Assembly (NCBI GenBank): GCA_017396555.1
Contig: JAFQLS010000013.1
Location: 42,298-106,297, forward strand
Direction of reading: 5' to 3'
DNA: 64,000 bases
Source: Lachnospiraceae bacterium
GTDB lineage: Bacteria > Bacillota > Clostridia > Lachnospirales > Lachnospiraceae
In this document: piece after piece, positions 9,152 to 18,607 of the stretch
How the letters are laid out: each line of letters starts with the position of its first letter
Numbering within the stretch: position 1 is the first letter of the stretch
Notes under the pieces: generated by a model
The model's input: the letters and a program-made list of their open reading frames with translations, nothing else
What the model was told of the DNA's origin: nothing
Database searches by the model: none
Program-made: the position numbers and the translations under genes

Positions 9152-10390
9152 ATGAAGATTACTACAGTTAAAGGAACAAATGATTATCTTCCAAGAGAAG
9201 TTGCTATTAGAGATTATTTGCAGTCAGTTATACTTAGAACATACCAGTCGTATGGTTTCGAAAGGATAATGACTCCTATTATAGAAGATATAGAGAATCT
9301 TGATAAGAGTGAGGGTGGAGAGAATCTTAACCTTATATTTAAAGTGCTTAAAAGAGGAGATAAGCTTCAAAAGGCTATTGACTCGGGAGATGAAAAGGAA
9401 TTAGCCGATATGGGGCTTAGGTATGACCTTACATTACCTCTTACAAGATATTATGCAAATAATAGAGCGAAACTTGTATCTCCATTTAAGGTTATTCAGA
9501 TGGATAAGGTATATAGAGCAGAGAGACCGCAGAAAGGTCGACTTAGAGAGTTTGTTCAGTGTGATATAGATATTATAGGTACTAAGTCATCTAATGCGGA
9601 AGTTGAACTTATCAATACAACAGCAAATGCGTTGATGAACATTGGAATTAATAATTTTAGAATTAAGATTAACGACAGAAGATTGCTTAAGTCTATTTTG
9701 CTTAAGGCAGGTTTTGAAAATGAACAGTTAGACAGTGTATGTATATCTTTTGATAAGCTTGATAAGATTGGAGCAGAAGGAGTAAAGGAAGAACTTCTTA
9801 GCAAAGAATTTGGTGAGGATGCAATAGACAATCTTATGAAGGTGCTAGAGGATGCTCCGTTTACACTTGATAAGGCGAAGGCATATGTAGGTGAAGATGA
9901 AAGTATAGAAAGTCTTGAAAGCATTATGTCAGCGGTAGAAAGCATTTCAGGTGGTAAGTATACAGTTGTATATGATATGAAGCTTGTAAGAGGTCAAGGA
10001 TATTATACAGGTACTATATTTGAGGTTGAAAGCCCAGACTTTAGAGGTGCTATAGCCGGTGGTGGAAGATATGATAATCTTATAGGAAAGTTTATTAATG
10101 AGGATGTTCCAGCAGTAGGATTTTCTATTGGATTCGAGAGAATATATGGAATTCTTCTTGAGAGTGACTTTAAGATTCCTAACCAGAAGAAAAAGATTGC
10201 CGTTATATATGACGCAGATGATATAGCTTCTGCGCTTAAGATTGCAGATAGCTATAGAGAAGAATATGATGTGGCACTTTATGAGAGAATCAAGAAGGTT
10301 GGAAAGCTTATTGATAAGCTTGAGAATGCAGGATTTGACGGATTTTATTTATGCAATCAGTCCGAAGAACTGAAGATGTTTGATGAATAA
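9152..10390 (+). CDS. hisS: Histidine--tRNA ligase
   Basis: HisS charges tRNA-His with histidine. The 412-residue protein has the class II motifs: the RYDLTLPLTRY segment, motif 2 (RAERPQKGRLREF), a histidine-binding segment (LVRGQGYYTGTIFE) and motif 3 (GGGRYDNLIG), followed by a short anticodon-binding domain. The usual RGLDYY is RGQGYY here, but the catalytic Arg is kept. ATG 9152 has a GGAGG SD eight bases upstream; an in-frame GTG at 9137 is less likely. The alternative HisZ (regulatory subunit of HisG) is disfavoured by the C-terminal domain and the absence of his genes nearby. No T-box is seen in the short upstream gap. Confidence 0.88.
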   Translation: MKITTVKGTNDYLPREVAIRDYLQSVILRTYQSYGFERIMTPIIEDIENLDKSEGGENLNLIFKVLKRGDKLQKAIDSGDEKELADMGLRYDLTLPLTRYYANNRAKLVSPFKVIQMDKVYRAERPQKGRLREFVQCDIDIIGTKSSNAEVELINTTANALMNIGINNFRIKINDRRLLKSILLKAGFENEQLDSVCISFDKLDKIGAEGVKEELLSKEFGEDAIDNLMKVLEDAPFTLDKAKAYVGEDESIESLESIMSAVESISGGKYTVVYDMKLVRGQGYYTGTIFEVESPDFRGAIAGGGRYDNLIGKFINEDVPAVGFSIGFERIYGILLESDFKIPNQKKKIAVIYDADDIASALKIADSYREEYDVALYERIKKVGKLIDKLENAGFDGFYLCNQSEELKMFDE

Positions 10391-10408
10391 TATTATACGT
10401 TAATTAAA

Positions 10409-10440
10409 AAGAGGAATCGTTCGTATGAATGATTCCTCTT
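10409..10440. terminator. Bidirectional terminator between hisS and the CorC-family gene
   Basis: A 14-bp stem (AAGAGGAATCGTTC with GAATGATTCCTCTT, one G-U pair) with a GTAT loop sits between convergent genes. It has A/T-rich tracts on both sides, so it can stop transcription from either direction. Confidence 0.85.
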
Positions 10441-10447
10441 AAATATT

Positions 10448-11722
10448 TTATTCAGTTTCTTCGTCTGATTTTTCAGTAAGTTTTATAACGGATACTTTAT
10501 CAATACGTTTCTTGTCAAGAGAAAGAACAGTTAACTTAACTTCTGGTAGTTCTACAAAATCTCCAACATCGGGAAGCTTATCGAGCTGCTCTATTATAAT
10601 TCCACCAATAGAATCATAGTTGTCAGAATCGAGTCTGAGCTGGAGCTTATCGTTAATATCTTCAAGGTTCATCTGTCCTTCAACTATATATTCATTTTCG
10701 CTTTTTTGAATAATAAGATTTTCTTCATCCTTATCATATTCATCTCTTATGTCACCAACTATTTCTTCTAATAAATCCTCAAGTGTGATAAGTCCTGCAG
10801 TAACACCATATTCATCAAGAACTATAACGATTGTCATTGAATTTTGCTTCATTTCTATCATTAAATCAGATAAATTTTTAGATTCGTATGTATAAGAAGC
10901 TTCTCGTAAATAGTTTCTAACATTGAATTCTTCATTGTTGTTATATAATAAAAGGTCTTTCATATTAATTACACCAATTACATTGTCTGTCGAATTCTCA
11001 TATATAGGAATACGTGTGAATCTGTCACGTCTAAATATTTCAAGAATATCTTCGTATGAAGAGTTAACATCTGCCATAGTCATATCTATTCTAGGTATCA
11101 TTATATCTCTTACATTGGTATCACCGAAGTCAAATACGTTATTGATAATTTTTCGTTCCTCAGTTTCAATAACGCCTTCCTGATGACTTACATCAACTAA
11201 AGATCTTAATTCACCTTCTGTAATAGATGTTATTTTTGTATTTTTGTTTATACCAAATAGCTTCAATACTATTCCGGAAAGAATATTAACAATATAGATT
11301 ACCGGAGTAAGAATCCACATTAAGCCGTATATAGGCTTTGCGTATAAAAGAGCCATTCGTTCAGTGTAGTAAGTAGCCATTGTTTTTGGTGTAATCTCGC
11401 CAAAAATCAATACAAGGATAGTTAATATACCTGTTGCAATACTTACAGCATAGTTTCCAAACATACTTTGTGCAAGTAAAGTAGCAAGTGAAGATGCAGA
11501 AATATTAACAATATTATTTCCAATTAATATTGCACTGAGCATCTTTGATGAATTGTTTATTATTTTGTCTACTATTACAGCATTTTTGTTACCTTCTTCA
11601 ATAAGTGCCAAAATTCTGTATTTGCTGACTGTTGTTAAAGATGTTTCGGCAGATGAGAAAAATGATGAAAGTAATAGTAAAATTACTAGGACTATAAGCT
11701 GCCCTATTTCACTTGATTCCAA
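10448..11722 (-). CDS. CNNM/HlyC-CorC family membrane protein with CBS pair
   Basis: The protein has an N-terminal DUF21/CNNM membrane domain (about residues 1-190, four hydrophobic segments), two CBS domains (about 195-325, ending in the LDEYGVTAGLITLEDLLEE signature) and a C-terminal CorC/HlyC domain. Family members are linked to magnesium or cobalt export or resistance; substrate is not readable from sequence. I chose TTG 11722, which lies eight bases after AAAGGAG; the upstream GTG 11731 overlaps that SD and is less likely. The product is 424 residues. It is transcribed alone, convergent with hisS. Confidence 0.88.
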   Translation of the reverse strand: MESSEIGQLIVLVILLLLSSFFSSAETSLTTVSKYRILALIEEGNKNAVIVDKIINNSSKMLSAILIGNNIVNISASSLATLLAQSMFGNYAVSIATGILTILVLIFGEITPKTMATYYTERMALLYAKPIYGLMWILTPVIYIVNILSGIVLKLFGINKNTKITSITEGELRSLVDVSHQEGVIETEERKIINNVFDFGDTNVRDIMIPRIDMTMADVNSSYEDILEIFRRDRFTRIPIYENSTDNVIGVINMKDLLLYNNNEEFNVRNYLREASYTYESKNLSDLMIEMKQNSMTIVIVLDEYGVTAGLITLEDLLEEIVGDIRDEYDKDEENLIIQKSENEYIVEGQMNLEDINDKLQLRLDSDNYDSIGGIIIEQLDKLPDVGDFVELPEVKLTVLSLDKKRIDKVSVIKLTEKSDEETE

Positions 11723-11826
11723 GTTGTTCACTCCTTTAAAAAATATTTGAAATATATATTACTATTTTTTGAGATAAAAGTAAAGGACTTTGCATATATT
11801 TTACAAATGGATAGGTGGAGGGATAT

Positions 11827-12192
11827 ATGAATAAAATTGGTAAAAAAATAGCATCCGTAATAAAAACACTCATAGCTACATATCTCATATCTGCAATAAT
11901 TTTGCTTATTATAGCTGCACTTATGTATAAGTGTGATATTGGAGATGGAATGATTAATGTATTAATAATTCTCTCGTATGTAATATCAACATTTATAGGA
12001 GGAGTAATTATTGGAAAGGTTGAGAAGGAAAATAAGTACTTGTGGGGAGGATTAGTAGGTATAAGCTACTTTGTAGTTTTAATAGTTATTTCGATGATTG
12101 TAAATGGAAATATTTCGGAAAGTGCAAGCGGTATAATATCTACAATGTTATATTGTACGGCCGGAGGAATGATTGGAGGAATGATTAGTTAA
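11827..12192 (+). CDS. TIGR04086 family membrane protein
   Basis: This 121-residue protein has four hydrophobic helices and small Gly-rich turns (a GGVIIGK loop and a GGMIGGMIS end). This pattern matches the TIGR04086 family, often found in Clostridia beside the SCIFF peptide genes, as here. The start is ATG 11827 with a GGTGGAGG SD; an in-frame GTG at 11815 lies inside that SD. Its function is unknown. Proximity suggests, but does not prove, a link to SCIFF export or secretion. Confidence 0.75.
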   Translation: MNKIGKKIASVIKTLIATYLISAIILLIIAALMYKCDIGDGMINVLIILSYVISTFIGGVIIGKVEKENKYLWGGLVGISYFVVLIVISMIVNGNISESASGIISTMLYCTAGGMIGGMIS

Positions 12193-12200
12193 AAAAACAC

Positions 12201-12229
12201 TTTCAAATCTGCAAGATATATGCTATAAT
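12201..12229 (+). promoter_or_regulatory. Extended -10 promoter of the SCIFF peptide gene
   Basis: TTTCAA (12201-12206) is followed after 17 bases by TATAAT (12224-12229), which carries the extended TGC in front. The weak -35 and perfect extended -10 suit a strong constitutive promoter about 35 bases before the peptide start. Confidence 0.65.
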
Positions 12230-12264
12230 GTCGAAAGAATATTAACTATTAAGGAGGTTTCGCT

Positions 12265-12405
12265 ATGAAACACGTTAAGACATTAACTAATAAGACATTA
12301 AAGGATACAATGAAGAAGGGTGGATGTGGTGAATGCCAGACATCTTGCCAGTCAGCTTGTAAGACATCTTGTACAGTAGGAAATCAGAGCTGCGAGAATA
12401 AATAA
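12265..12405 (+). CDS. scfA: SCIFF peptide (six cysteines in forty-five residues), RiPP precursor
   Basis: This 46-residue peptide is the precursor of a ribosomally made, thioether-modified peptide found across Clostridia. It begins MKHVKTLTNK and carries six cysteines (residues 20, 23, 27, 31, 35, 42) in the typical CGECQTSCQSACKTSC block. The start follows a strong AAGGAGG SD. The radical-SAM maturase encoded 140 bases downstream forms Cys-to-Thr type thioether links in studied homologues. The biological role of SCIFF is not established. No dedicated protease or exporter is adjacent apart from the TIGR04086 membrane protein upstream. Confidence 0.95.
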   Translation: MKHVKTLTNKTLKDTMKKGGCGECQTSCQSACKTSCTVGNQSCENK

Positions 12406-12436
12406 TATTGTATTTAATATGAATAAGATATATGCA

Positions 12437-12486
12437 ATAACAGAGTTGGTGAATGATTTCAATAATCTGTTTGCCGACTCTGTTAT
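12437..12486 (+). promoter_or_regulatory. Stem-loop between SCIFF peptide and maturase genes
   Basis: ATAACAGAGTTGG and CCGACTCTGTTAT form a 13-bp stem with one G-U pair and a 24-base loop. No T-run follows, so it is more likely an attenuating or mRNA-stabilising element than a full terminator. It could keep peptide expression above maturase expression. Confidence 0.55.
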
Positions 12487-12544
12487 CGTGCGTTATTATT
12501 TATTAGGTGCTTTAATGAATTAGAGAAGAAAGGTATGATACCAG

Positions 12545-13897
12545 GTGATTCATTGTTATAAGAATAATGGCTATAATATTGTTCTTGATGTTAATAGCGG
12601 TTCTGTACATGTAGTAGATGATGTAACATATGATGTTATATCAATGTATGAAGAGCATACCGAAGAAGAAATATTAACTGCATTAGGTACAAGCTATGAT
12701 ACTAAAGAAATTAAGGAAGCCATTGATGAGGTAAATGAACTCAAGGAAAATGAGCAATTATTCACAAGAGATATTTATAAAGAATATATAACAGACTTTA
12801 AGAAGAGGAAGACCGTTGTTAAGGCAATGTGTCTACATATAGCACATGATTGTAATCTTGCCTGTAAATATTGTTTTGCAGAGGAAGGTGAATATCATGG
12901 AAGACGTGCTCTTATGAGTCTGGAGGTTGGTAAGAAGGCTTTAGATTTTCTGATTGAAAATTCCGGTAATAGGAGAAATCTTGAAGTAGATTTCTTTGGT
13001 GGAGAGCCACTTATGAACTTTGATGTAGTAAAGCAACTTGTGGAATATGGACGTTCAAAGGAAAAAGAACATAATAAGAATTTCAGATTCACATTAACAA
13101 CTAATGGAGTTCTTCTAAATGATGATATATTAGAATTTATTAATAAGGAAATGTCTAATGTTGTATTAAGTCTTGATGGAAGAAAAGAAGTCAATGACAG
13201 AATGAGACCATTTAGAAATGGAAAAGGAAGTTATGATTTGATTGTTCCTAAATATCAGAAGGTTGCAGAAAGCAGAAATCAGACAGATTACTATGTAAGA
13301 GGAACCTTTACAAGAGATAATCTTGATTTTTCAGAAGATGTAATACATTTTGCAGACTTAGGATTTAAGCAAATGTCAATTGAGCCTGTGGTTGGTTCGG
13401 ATGATGAGCCTTATGCTATCAGAGAAGAAGATCTTCCTAAAATTATGGAAGAGTATGACAAGCTGGCTGTTGAATATATTAAGAGAGAGAAGGAAGGCAG
13501 AGGCTTTAACTTCTTCCATTTTATGATAGATTTGCAGCAGGGACCTTGTGTAGCTAAGAGATTATCAGGCTGTGGTTCTGGAACTGAATATTTGGCAGTT
13601 ACTCCATGGGGTGACTTGTATCCATGCCATCAGTTTGTAGGACAGGAAGAATTCCTTCTTGGAAATGTATTCGAGGGAATAAATAAGCCTGATATATGCG
13701 ATGAATTTAAGCTATGCAATGTATATGCAAAGGAAAAATGTAATGACTGCTTTGCTAAGTTCTACTGTAGTGGTGGATGTGCAGCTAATTCATATAAGTT
13801 TCATGGTTCAATAACAGATGCTTATGATATCGGTTGTGAAATGGAACGAAAAAGAGTCGAATGTGCCATAATGATTAAGGCAGCTTTGGCGGAATAA
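12545..13897 (+). CDS. scfB: Thioether cross-link-forming SCIFF peptide maturase (radical SAM/SPASM)
   Basis: This enzyme uses S-adenosylmethionine and iron-sulfur clusters to install thioether bonds in the SCIFF peptide. The 450-residue protein has an N-terminal peptide-recognition region (about 1-90), the radical-SAM motif CNLACKYC (near residue 104), the GGEP motif, and a C-terminal SPASM domain with many cysteines (including CNDCFAKFYCSGGC). Start is GTG 12545, which gives MIHCYKNNGYN, very like family members, behind an AAGAAAGG SD. It is separated from the peptide gene by the stem-loop at 12437-12486. Confidence 0.95.
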   Translation: MIHCYKNNGYNIVLDVNSGSVHVVDDVTYDVISMYEEHTEEEILTALGTSYDTKEIKEAIDEVNELKENEQLFTRDIYKEYITDFKKRKTVVKAMCLHIAHDCNLACKYCFAEEGEYHGRRALMSLEVGKKALDFLIENSGNRRNLEVDFFGGEPLMNFDVVKQLVEYGRSKEKEHNKNFRFTLTTNGVLLNDDILEFINKEMSNVVLSLDGRKEVNDRMRPFRNGKGSYDLIVPKYQKVAESRNQTDYYVRGTFTRDNLDFSEDVIHFADLGFKQMSIEPVVGSDDEPYAIREEDLPKIMEEYDKLAVEYIKREKEGRGFNFFHFMIDLQQGPCVAKRLSGCGSGTEYLAVTPWGDLYPCHQFVGQEEFLLGNVFEGINKPDICDEFKLCNVYAKEKCNDCFAKFYCSGGCAANSYKFHGSITDAYDIGCEMERKRVECAIMIKAALAE

Positions 13898-13958
13898 TAA
13901 TTGATTACTTCCACTTATATAATAGTGGTGTAAATAAAAAGGAGAGGAAATAACAACT

Positions 13959-16205
13959 ATGATGAAGTACAGTAAAGGAAAAAATATTATTATCTTCATC
14001 CTTATGCTTGTATTGATAGCAGGCTGTTGCTATACTGCAGGTTTTGGATGGGGTAAGACTAAGTCAGGTGCTGCAGAGAATATTATTCTTGGTCTTGACT
14101 TAAAAGGTGGAGTAAGTATTACTTACCAGGTAAAAGAAGGTCAGGATTATACAAATGAGGATTTTGAGGATACTAAGTATAAGCTTTCTTTGAGAGTAAA
14201 TGACTATAGTACAGAGGCAGAGGTATATAAAGAAGGCGATGACAGAATTACTGTTGATATTCCTGGTGCAGATAATGCTGAAGAGGTACTTGAAGAAATC
14301 GGTAAGCCGGGTTCTTTGTATTTTGCAACTTTAGTATCAGAAGAAGATCCACTTGAAGATGGTGAAAAGTCAGTTAAGGCGATAGATAAGTGGGGCCAGG
14401 AGCAAGAATATAAGATATGGGTAACAGGAGCTGAGGTAGATGATGCGCAGGCGATAAGTTATGTAGATGATAATAAAAATACACAGCATGAAGTATCACT
14501 TACATTTAACGATGCCGGAGCAAAGGCATTTAAAGAGGCTACAACAGAATATAAAGGAGACATAATATATATAATATATGACGAAAAAGTTATTAATGAA
14601 CCTACTGTAAATGATGTTATTTCTAATGGTATGGGTGTTATTAACGGACAGGAATCTTATGAAGAGGCTGAAAAGCTTGCTTCTAATATAAGAATTGGTG
14701 GACTTTCACTTGAACTCGAAGAAATTAGTTCTAAGGTAGTAGGAGCTAAGCTTGGAAACGATGCTGTTAAGACAAGTCTTCAGGCAGCATTTATTGGTAT
14801 CTTACTTGTAATGCTCTTTATGATTATTGTATATAGAATTCCAGGTTTTGCATCAGCAATTGCACTTGTTTTATATACAGCAGCAGAACTTATGGTTCTT
14901 AATGCATTTGATTTAACACTTACACTTCCTGGTATTGCGGGTATTATTCTTTCGATTGGTATGGCGGTAGATGCTAACGTAATCATTTTCGCAAGAATTA
15001 AGGAAGAACTTGCACTTGGTAAGAGTGTTGATTCTGCTATAACAACAGGATTTAAGAAGGCTACATCAGCAATCGTAGATGGTAATGTTACAACATTTAT
15101 TGCTGCATTAGTTCTTATGTGGAAGGGTACAGGTCCGGTACAGGGATTTGCCCAGACACTTGCAATAGGTATTATTCTTTCAATGTTTACTGCAATGGTA
15201 GTAACAAGATTATTAGTAACATGTTTTTACAAGATGGGATTCAAGTCTACTAAGTTCTATGGTGTGCAGAAGGAAAGAAAGACTATTAATTTCTTAAAGA
15301 GAAAGGCTGTTTTCTTTGTACTTTCTGTAGTATTAATGGTATCTGGTATTGCATCTATGTTTGTATTTAACAGCAAAGGTGACGGATATATGAACTTCAG
15401 TATAGAGTTCAAGGGTGGTATTTCTACAACAGTTGATTTTGATAAAGAATACAGTATTGATGATTTTAATGATAAGATTAAACCTGAACTTGCAGAGGCT
15501 CTTGACACAAATGATATACAGGGTCAGAAGATTAAGGGAACTAATCAGTTAGTTATTAAGACACCATATATTTCTGACACAGCTAAGAGAGCAGCTATGA
15601 AGGATGCTCTTGCAGAATTTGGTGCTATCGAGGATAGTTACGAAGAATCAAATATTAGTGCCAGTGTAGGTAAGGAAATGAAGCAGGATGCTATTATAGC
15701 AGTTATTCTTGCAACAATCTGTATGCTTATCTATATCTGGTTTAGATTTAAGAACTTAAGATTTGCTTCAAGTGCGGTACTTGCTCTTGTTCATGACGTA
15801 GTTATTGTTATTGGATTCTATGCGATATCAAGAATTACAGTGGGTACAACATTTATCGCTTGTATGCTTACAATTGTGGGTTATTCAATCAATGCTACAA
15901 TCGTAATCTTCGATAGAATTAGAGAAAATATAGCGGCTGATTCTAAGAAGGATATTAAGGATATTGTTAACGAGAGTATTACTCAGACGCTTACAAGAAG
16001 TATCTATACATCAATAACAACATTTATTACGATATTTGTATTATACATTTTAGGTGTAACAGCAATTAAAGAATTTGCGCTTCCAATTATGGTAGGTATT
16101 GTATGTGGTGGTTATTCATCAGTATGTATAACAGGCGCACTCTGGTATGTTATGAGTAAGAAATCATTTAAAAAAGCTAAAGAAGTTAAAAAAGCTAAGA
16201 AATAA
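13959..16205 (+). CDS. secDF: Protein translocase subunit SecDF (fused)
   Basis: SecDF uses the proton gradient to assist protein export through SecYEG. This 748-residue protein is a natural SecD-SecF fusion with twelve expected membrane helices. The SecD part has LGLDLKGGVSI near residue 45 and a large extracytoplasmic loop; the SecF part starts near residue 445 with a second FKGG motif (FSIEFKGGIS). Start ATG 13959 (or 13962) follows AAGGAGAGG. It lies just downstream of the SCIFF maturase, a common order in Clostridia. Confidence 0.95.
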   Translation: MMKYSKGKNIIIFILMLVLIAGCCYTAGFGWGKTKSGAAENIILGLDLKGGVSITYQVKEGQDYTNEDFEDTKYKLSLRVNDYSTEAEVYKEGDDRITVDIPGADNAEEVLEEIGKPGSLYFATLVSEEDPLEDGEKSVKAIDKWGQEQEYKIWVTGAEVDDAQAISYVDDNKNTQHEVSLTFNDAGAKAFKEATTEYKGDIIYIIYDEKVINEPTVNDVISNGMGVINGQESYEEAEKLASNIRIGGLSLELEEISSKVVGAKLGNDAVKTSLQAAFIGILLVMLFMIIVYRIPGFASAIALVLYTAAELMVLNAFDLTLTLPGIAGIILSIGMAVDANVIIFARIKEELALGKSVDSAITTGFKKATSAIVDGNVTTFIAALVLMWKGTGPVQGFAQTLAIGIILSMFTAMVVTRLLVTCFYKMGFKSTKFYGVQKERKTINFLKRKAVFFVLSVVLMVSGIASMFVFNSKGDGYMNFSIEFKGGISTTVDFDKEYSIDDFNDKIKPELAEALDTNDIQGQKIKGTNQLVIKTPYISDTAKRAAMKDALAEFGAIEDSYEESNISASVGKEMKQDAIIAVILATICMLIYIWFRFKNLRFASSAVLALVHDVVIVIGFYAISRITVGTTFIACMLTIVGYSINATIVIFDRIRENIAADSKKDIKDIVNESITQTLTRSIYTSITTFITIFVLYILGVTAIKEFALPIMVGIVCGGYSSVCITGALWYVMSKKSFKKAKEVKKAKK

Positions 16206-16219
16206 TTAAGGTATAATAG

Positions 16220-16247
16220 AGGCCTCATAATTACATGAGGCCTTTAG
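16220..16247 (+). terminator. Hairpin after secDF
   Basis: AGGCCTCAT and ATGAGGCCT form a perfect 9-bp stem with a 6-base loop, followed by only a short TTTAGTT tail. It is a moderate terminator before the amino-acid transporter operon. Confidence 0.65.
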
Positions 16248-16271
16248 TTAATAGAATGGAGGATAAAACAT

Positions 16272-17108
16272 ATGAGAAAGAAATTATCAAAAATCATGTT
16301 ATGTGCAGTTTTAGCAGGAACAATGCTTTTTACAGGTTGTGGAAGTAGTGAGTCAAAGAAGGAAGATTCTAAAGATGTTGCTACAACAGAAGATAATTCA
16401 TTACAGAAAGTTAAGGATGCGGGAAAGTTAATCCTTGGTCTTGATGCTACATTTAAACCTATGGGATATACAGATGAAAATGATGAAATAGTTGGATTTG
16501 ATATTGATGTGGCAGAAGAAGTTTGTAAGAGAATGGGAGTTGAGCTTGTAAAAGAGCCAATTAACTGGGATACAAAGGAACAGGATCTTAATGTAGGAAA
16601 AATTGACTGTATATGGAACGGTATGTCTGTTAATCCTTCTAGACAGGAAGCAATGAACCTTTCAGAGGCATATATGGAAAATGAAATGGTATTTGTAGTA
16701 ACAGGTAAAAGTGAAGTAACAGGTATGGCTGATCTTGCAGATAAGAATATAGCAGTTCAGAACGGCTCTACAGCACAGGATATTCTTGAAGCATCAGAGG
16801 TTGGTAAGACATGTACAATTACAACAATTGCTACTAATGTAGAAGCATTACAGCAGTTGGAACTTAACCTTGTAGATGCAGTTTTTCTTGATAGTGTAGT
16901 AGCTAATTATGAAATAACTGAAAGTGGTAAGGATTATAAGGTGTTAGAAGAGGGTCTGGAAAAAGAAGAATATGCTATCGGATTTAGAAAGGGAGACCAG
17001 AAGCTTCGCGATGAAGTACAGAAGATTCTTAGCGAAATGAAGGCGGATGGTTCACTTGGTGAAATATCAACAAAGTGGTTTGGTAGCGATGTTACTACTG
17101 TGAAATAA
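16272..17108 (+). CDS. Amino-acid ABC transporter substrate-binding lipoprotein
   Basis: This is the extracellular receptor of a polar amino-acid importer (SBP_bac_3 family), anchored by lipid. The signal peptide ends in a lipobox (LFTGC, Cys about residue 23), followed by an acidic linker and a two-lobed binding domain with typical features (ATFKPMGYTDENDEIVGFDI and EINWDTKEQ-like segments). The ligand could be cystine, glutamine, arginine or another amino acid; sequence alone does not decide. It is followed by permease and ATPase genes in one operon with short gaps. Confidence 0.92.
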   Translation: MRKKLSKIMLCAVLAGTMLFTGCGSSESKKEDSKDVATTEDNSLQKVKDAGKLILGLDATFKPMGYTDENDEIVGFDIDVAEEVCKRMGVELVKEPINWDTKEQDLNVGKIDCIWNGMSVNPSRQEAMNLSEAYMENEMVFVVTGKSEVTGMADLADKNIAVQNGSTAQDILEASEVGKTCTITTIATNVEALQQLELNLVDAVFLDSVVANYEITESGKDYKVLEEGLEKEEYAIGFRKGDQKLRDEVQKILSEMKADGSLGEISTKWFGSDVTTVK

Positions 17109-17122
17109 TGGAGAAATAGAAA

Positions 17123-17827
17123 TTGAGTCAGAAAGAAATATTAGATGTAACTAAAATTTTATTAGAATATCTAGGACCAACACTGAAATTGTTTGCAGCT
17201 ACATTAGTATTTTCAATTCCACTTGGATTGATTGTGGCAATGCTTAAAATGTGTAAGTTTAAGCCTATTTCATGGCTTACCAGTATTTACATACTTATAA
17301 TGCGTGGAACACCTCTTATGCTTCAGATTATAGCAATATATTATGCTATTCCGTATCTTAAGATAAATGAGAATTTGCCGGTGTTTTTAAAGAAGATAGT
17401 AGATGTGGTGGATATTAAAAGTCCTAATTATATGTTCATAGCGGTAGTTGTAGCATTTTCACTTAATTATGCAGCGTATTTTGCAGAAATATTCAGAGGT
17501 GGAATTGAGGCAATACCTAAGGGACAATATGAGGCCGCTGCTTGTCTTGGAATGACTAAGACAAAAACATTCTTTAGAATTATTTTGCCACAGGTAGTTA
17601 AAAGAATTCTTCCGGCGAGCTCGAATGAGATTATAATTCTTGTAAAGGATACATCTCTTGCAAATATTATTGCGTATACTGAGATTATTATGAAGGCTAA
17701 ACAGCAGATGCAGCTATATAGCTCGCTAACGCCTTTATTTATAGCTGGTGTATTCTATTTAGCTATGACTATAATTTTAACAGCGATATTCTCAATGCTT
17801 GAAAAGAAGCTTAACTATTACAAATAA
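17123..17827 (+). CDS. Amino-acid ABC transporter permease (HisM/GlnP family)
   Basis: The 234-residue integral membrane protein has the His/Glu/Gln/Arg-type permease signature, including the EAA loop (YEAAACLGMTKTKTFFRIILP, roughly residues 133-153) that contacts the ATPase. It likely forms a homodimer. Start TTG 17123 follows a TGGAG SD, and no ATG lies nearby. It sits 14 bases after the binding-protein gene and 12 before the ATPase gene. Confidence 0.92.
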   Translation: MSQKEILDVTKILLEYLGPTLKLFAATLVFSIPLGLIVAMLKMCKFKPISWLTSIYILIMRGTPLMLQIIAIYYAIPYLKINENLPVFLKKIVDVVDIKSPNYMFIAVVVAFSLNYAAYFAEIFRGGIEAIPKGQYEAAACLGMTKTKTFFRIILPQVVKRILPASSNEIIILVKDTSLANIIAYTEIIMKAKQQMQLYSSLTPLFIAGVFYLAMTIILTAIFSMLEKKLNYYK

Positions 17828-17839
17828 AAGGAGATAATT

Positions 17840-18595
17840 ATGGCTATATTAGAAGTTAAAAATATATCAAAAAGCTTTGATGGCTTGGAAGTCTTAAAAG
17901 ATATCTCCTTTGATGTAAATAAGGGAGAGGTGCTTGCAATAATCGGACCATCAGGGAGTGGAAAATCTACACTCCTTAGATGTATTAATCAGCTTGAAAG
18001 GGCTGACGGAGGCTGTGTGGTTGTTGATGGAATGACAATGTTTCAAAATGACGAGAATGGTTATGCAGTATACAGCGACAAAAAGATTCTTAGAGATATA
18101 AGACTCAAGATAGGACTTGTGTTTCAGAATTTTAATCTATTTCCTCATATGAATGTAATGCAAAATGTAATAGAGGCGCCGGTACAGGTGCTTAAAATGA
18201 ACAAGGCAGATGCAGAGGAAAAGGCACGAGAATTATTAAAGAAAATGAGCCTTGAAACTAAAGAAAAGTCGTATCCGTGTGAATTATCAGGTGGTCAGCA
18301 GCAACGTGTATCAATAGCTAGGGCTTTGGCACTTAGTCCGGATGTGTTATTTTTTGATGAACCAACGTCAGCACTTGATCCTGAATTAACAGGTGAGATT
18401 TTAAAGGTTTTAAAATCTCTTGCGGAGGAAAAGATGACAATGGTTATTGTTACGCATGAGATGGAATTTGCAAAAAATGTTGCTGATAAAGTAATATTTA
18501 TGGACGAGGGTGTAATTGTTGAACAGGGTACACCGGAAGAAGTATTTGATAACAGTAAGAGTGAGAGAACTAAGAAATTTATTCAGAAGTTCTAA
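17840..18595 (+). CDS. Amino-acid ABC transporter ATP-binding protein (GlnQ family)
   Basis: This ATPase powers the polar amino-acid importer. It has Walker A (GPSGSGKST, residues 37-45), a Q-loop ([12 protein letters not shown]), the ABC signature LSGGQQQR, Walker B ([12 protein letters not shown]) and the switch His (VTHEM). The length of 251 residues is usual for the family. SD AAAGGAG precedes ATG 17840. The three genes complete one transporter. Confidence 0.95.
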   Translation: MAILEVKNISKSFDGLEVLKDISFDVNKGEVLAIIGPSGSGKSTLLRCINQLERADGGCVVVDGMTMFQNDENGYAVYSDKKILRDIRLKIGLVFQNFNLFPHMNVMQNVIEAPVQVLKMNKADAEEKARELLKKMSLETKEKSYPCELSGGQQQRVSIARALALSPDVLFFDEPTSALDPELTGEILKVLKSLAEEKMTMVIVTHEMEFAKNVADKVIFMDEGVIVEQGTPEEVFDNSKSERTKKFIQKF

Positions 18596-18607
18596 TTAGG
18601 AGTAAAT

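Noticed and set aside
9152-10390. HisZ (ATP phosphoribosyltransferase regulatory subunit) instead of HisS
   Set aside because: Motif 2 and the C-terminal anticodon-domain-like end are present and no his operon is adjacent.
16220-16271. Amino-acid riboswitch before the ABC importer
   Set aside because: The only structure is the secDF terminator hairpin; the remaining leader is too short.
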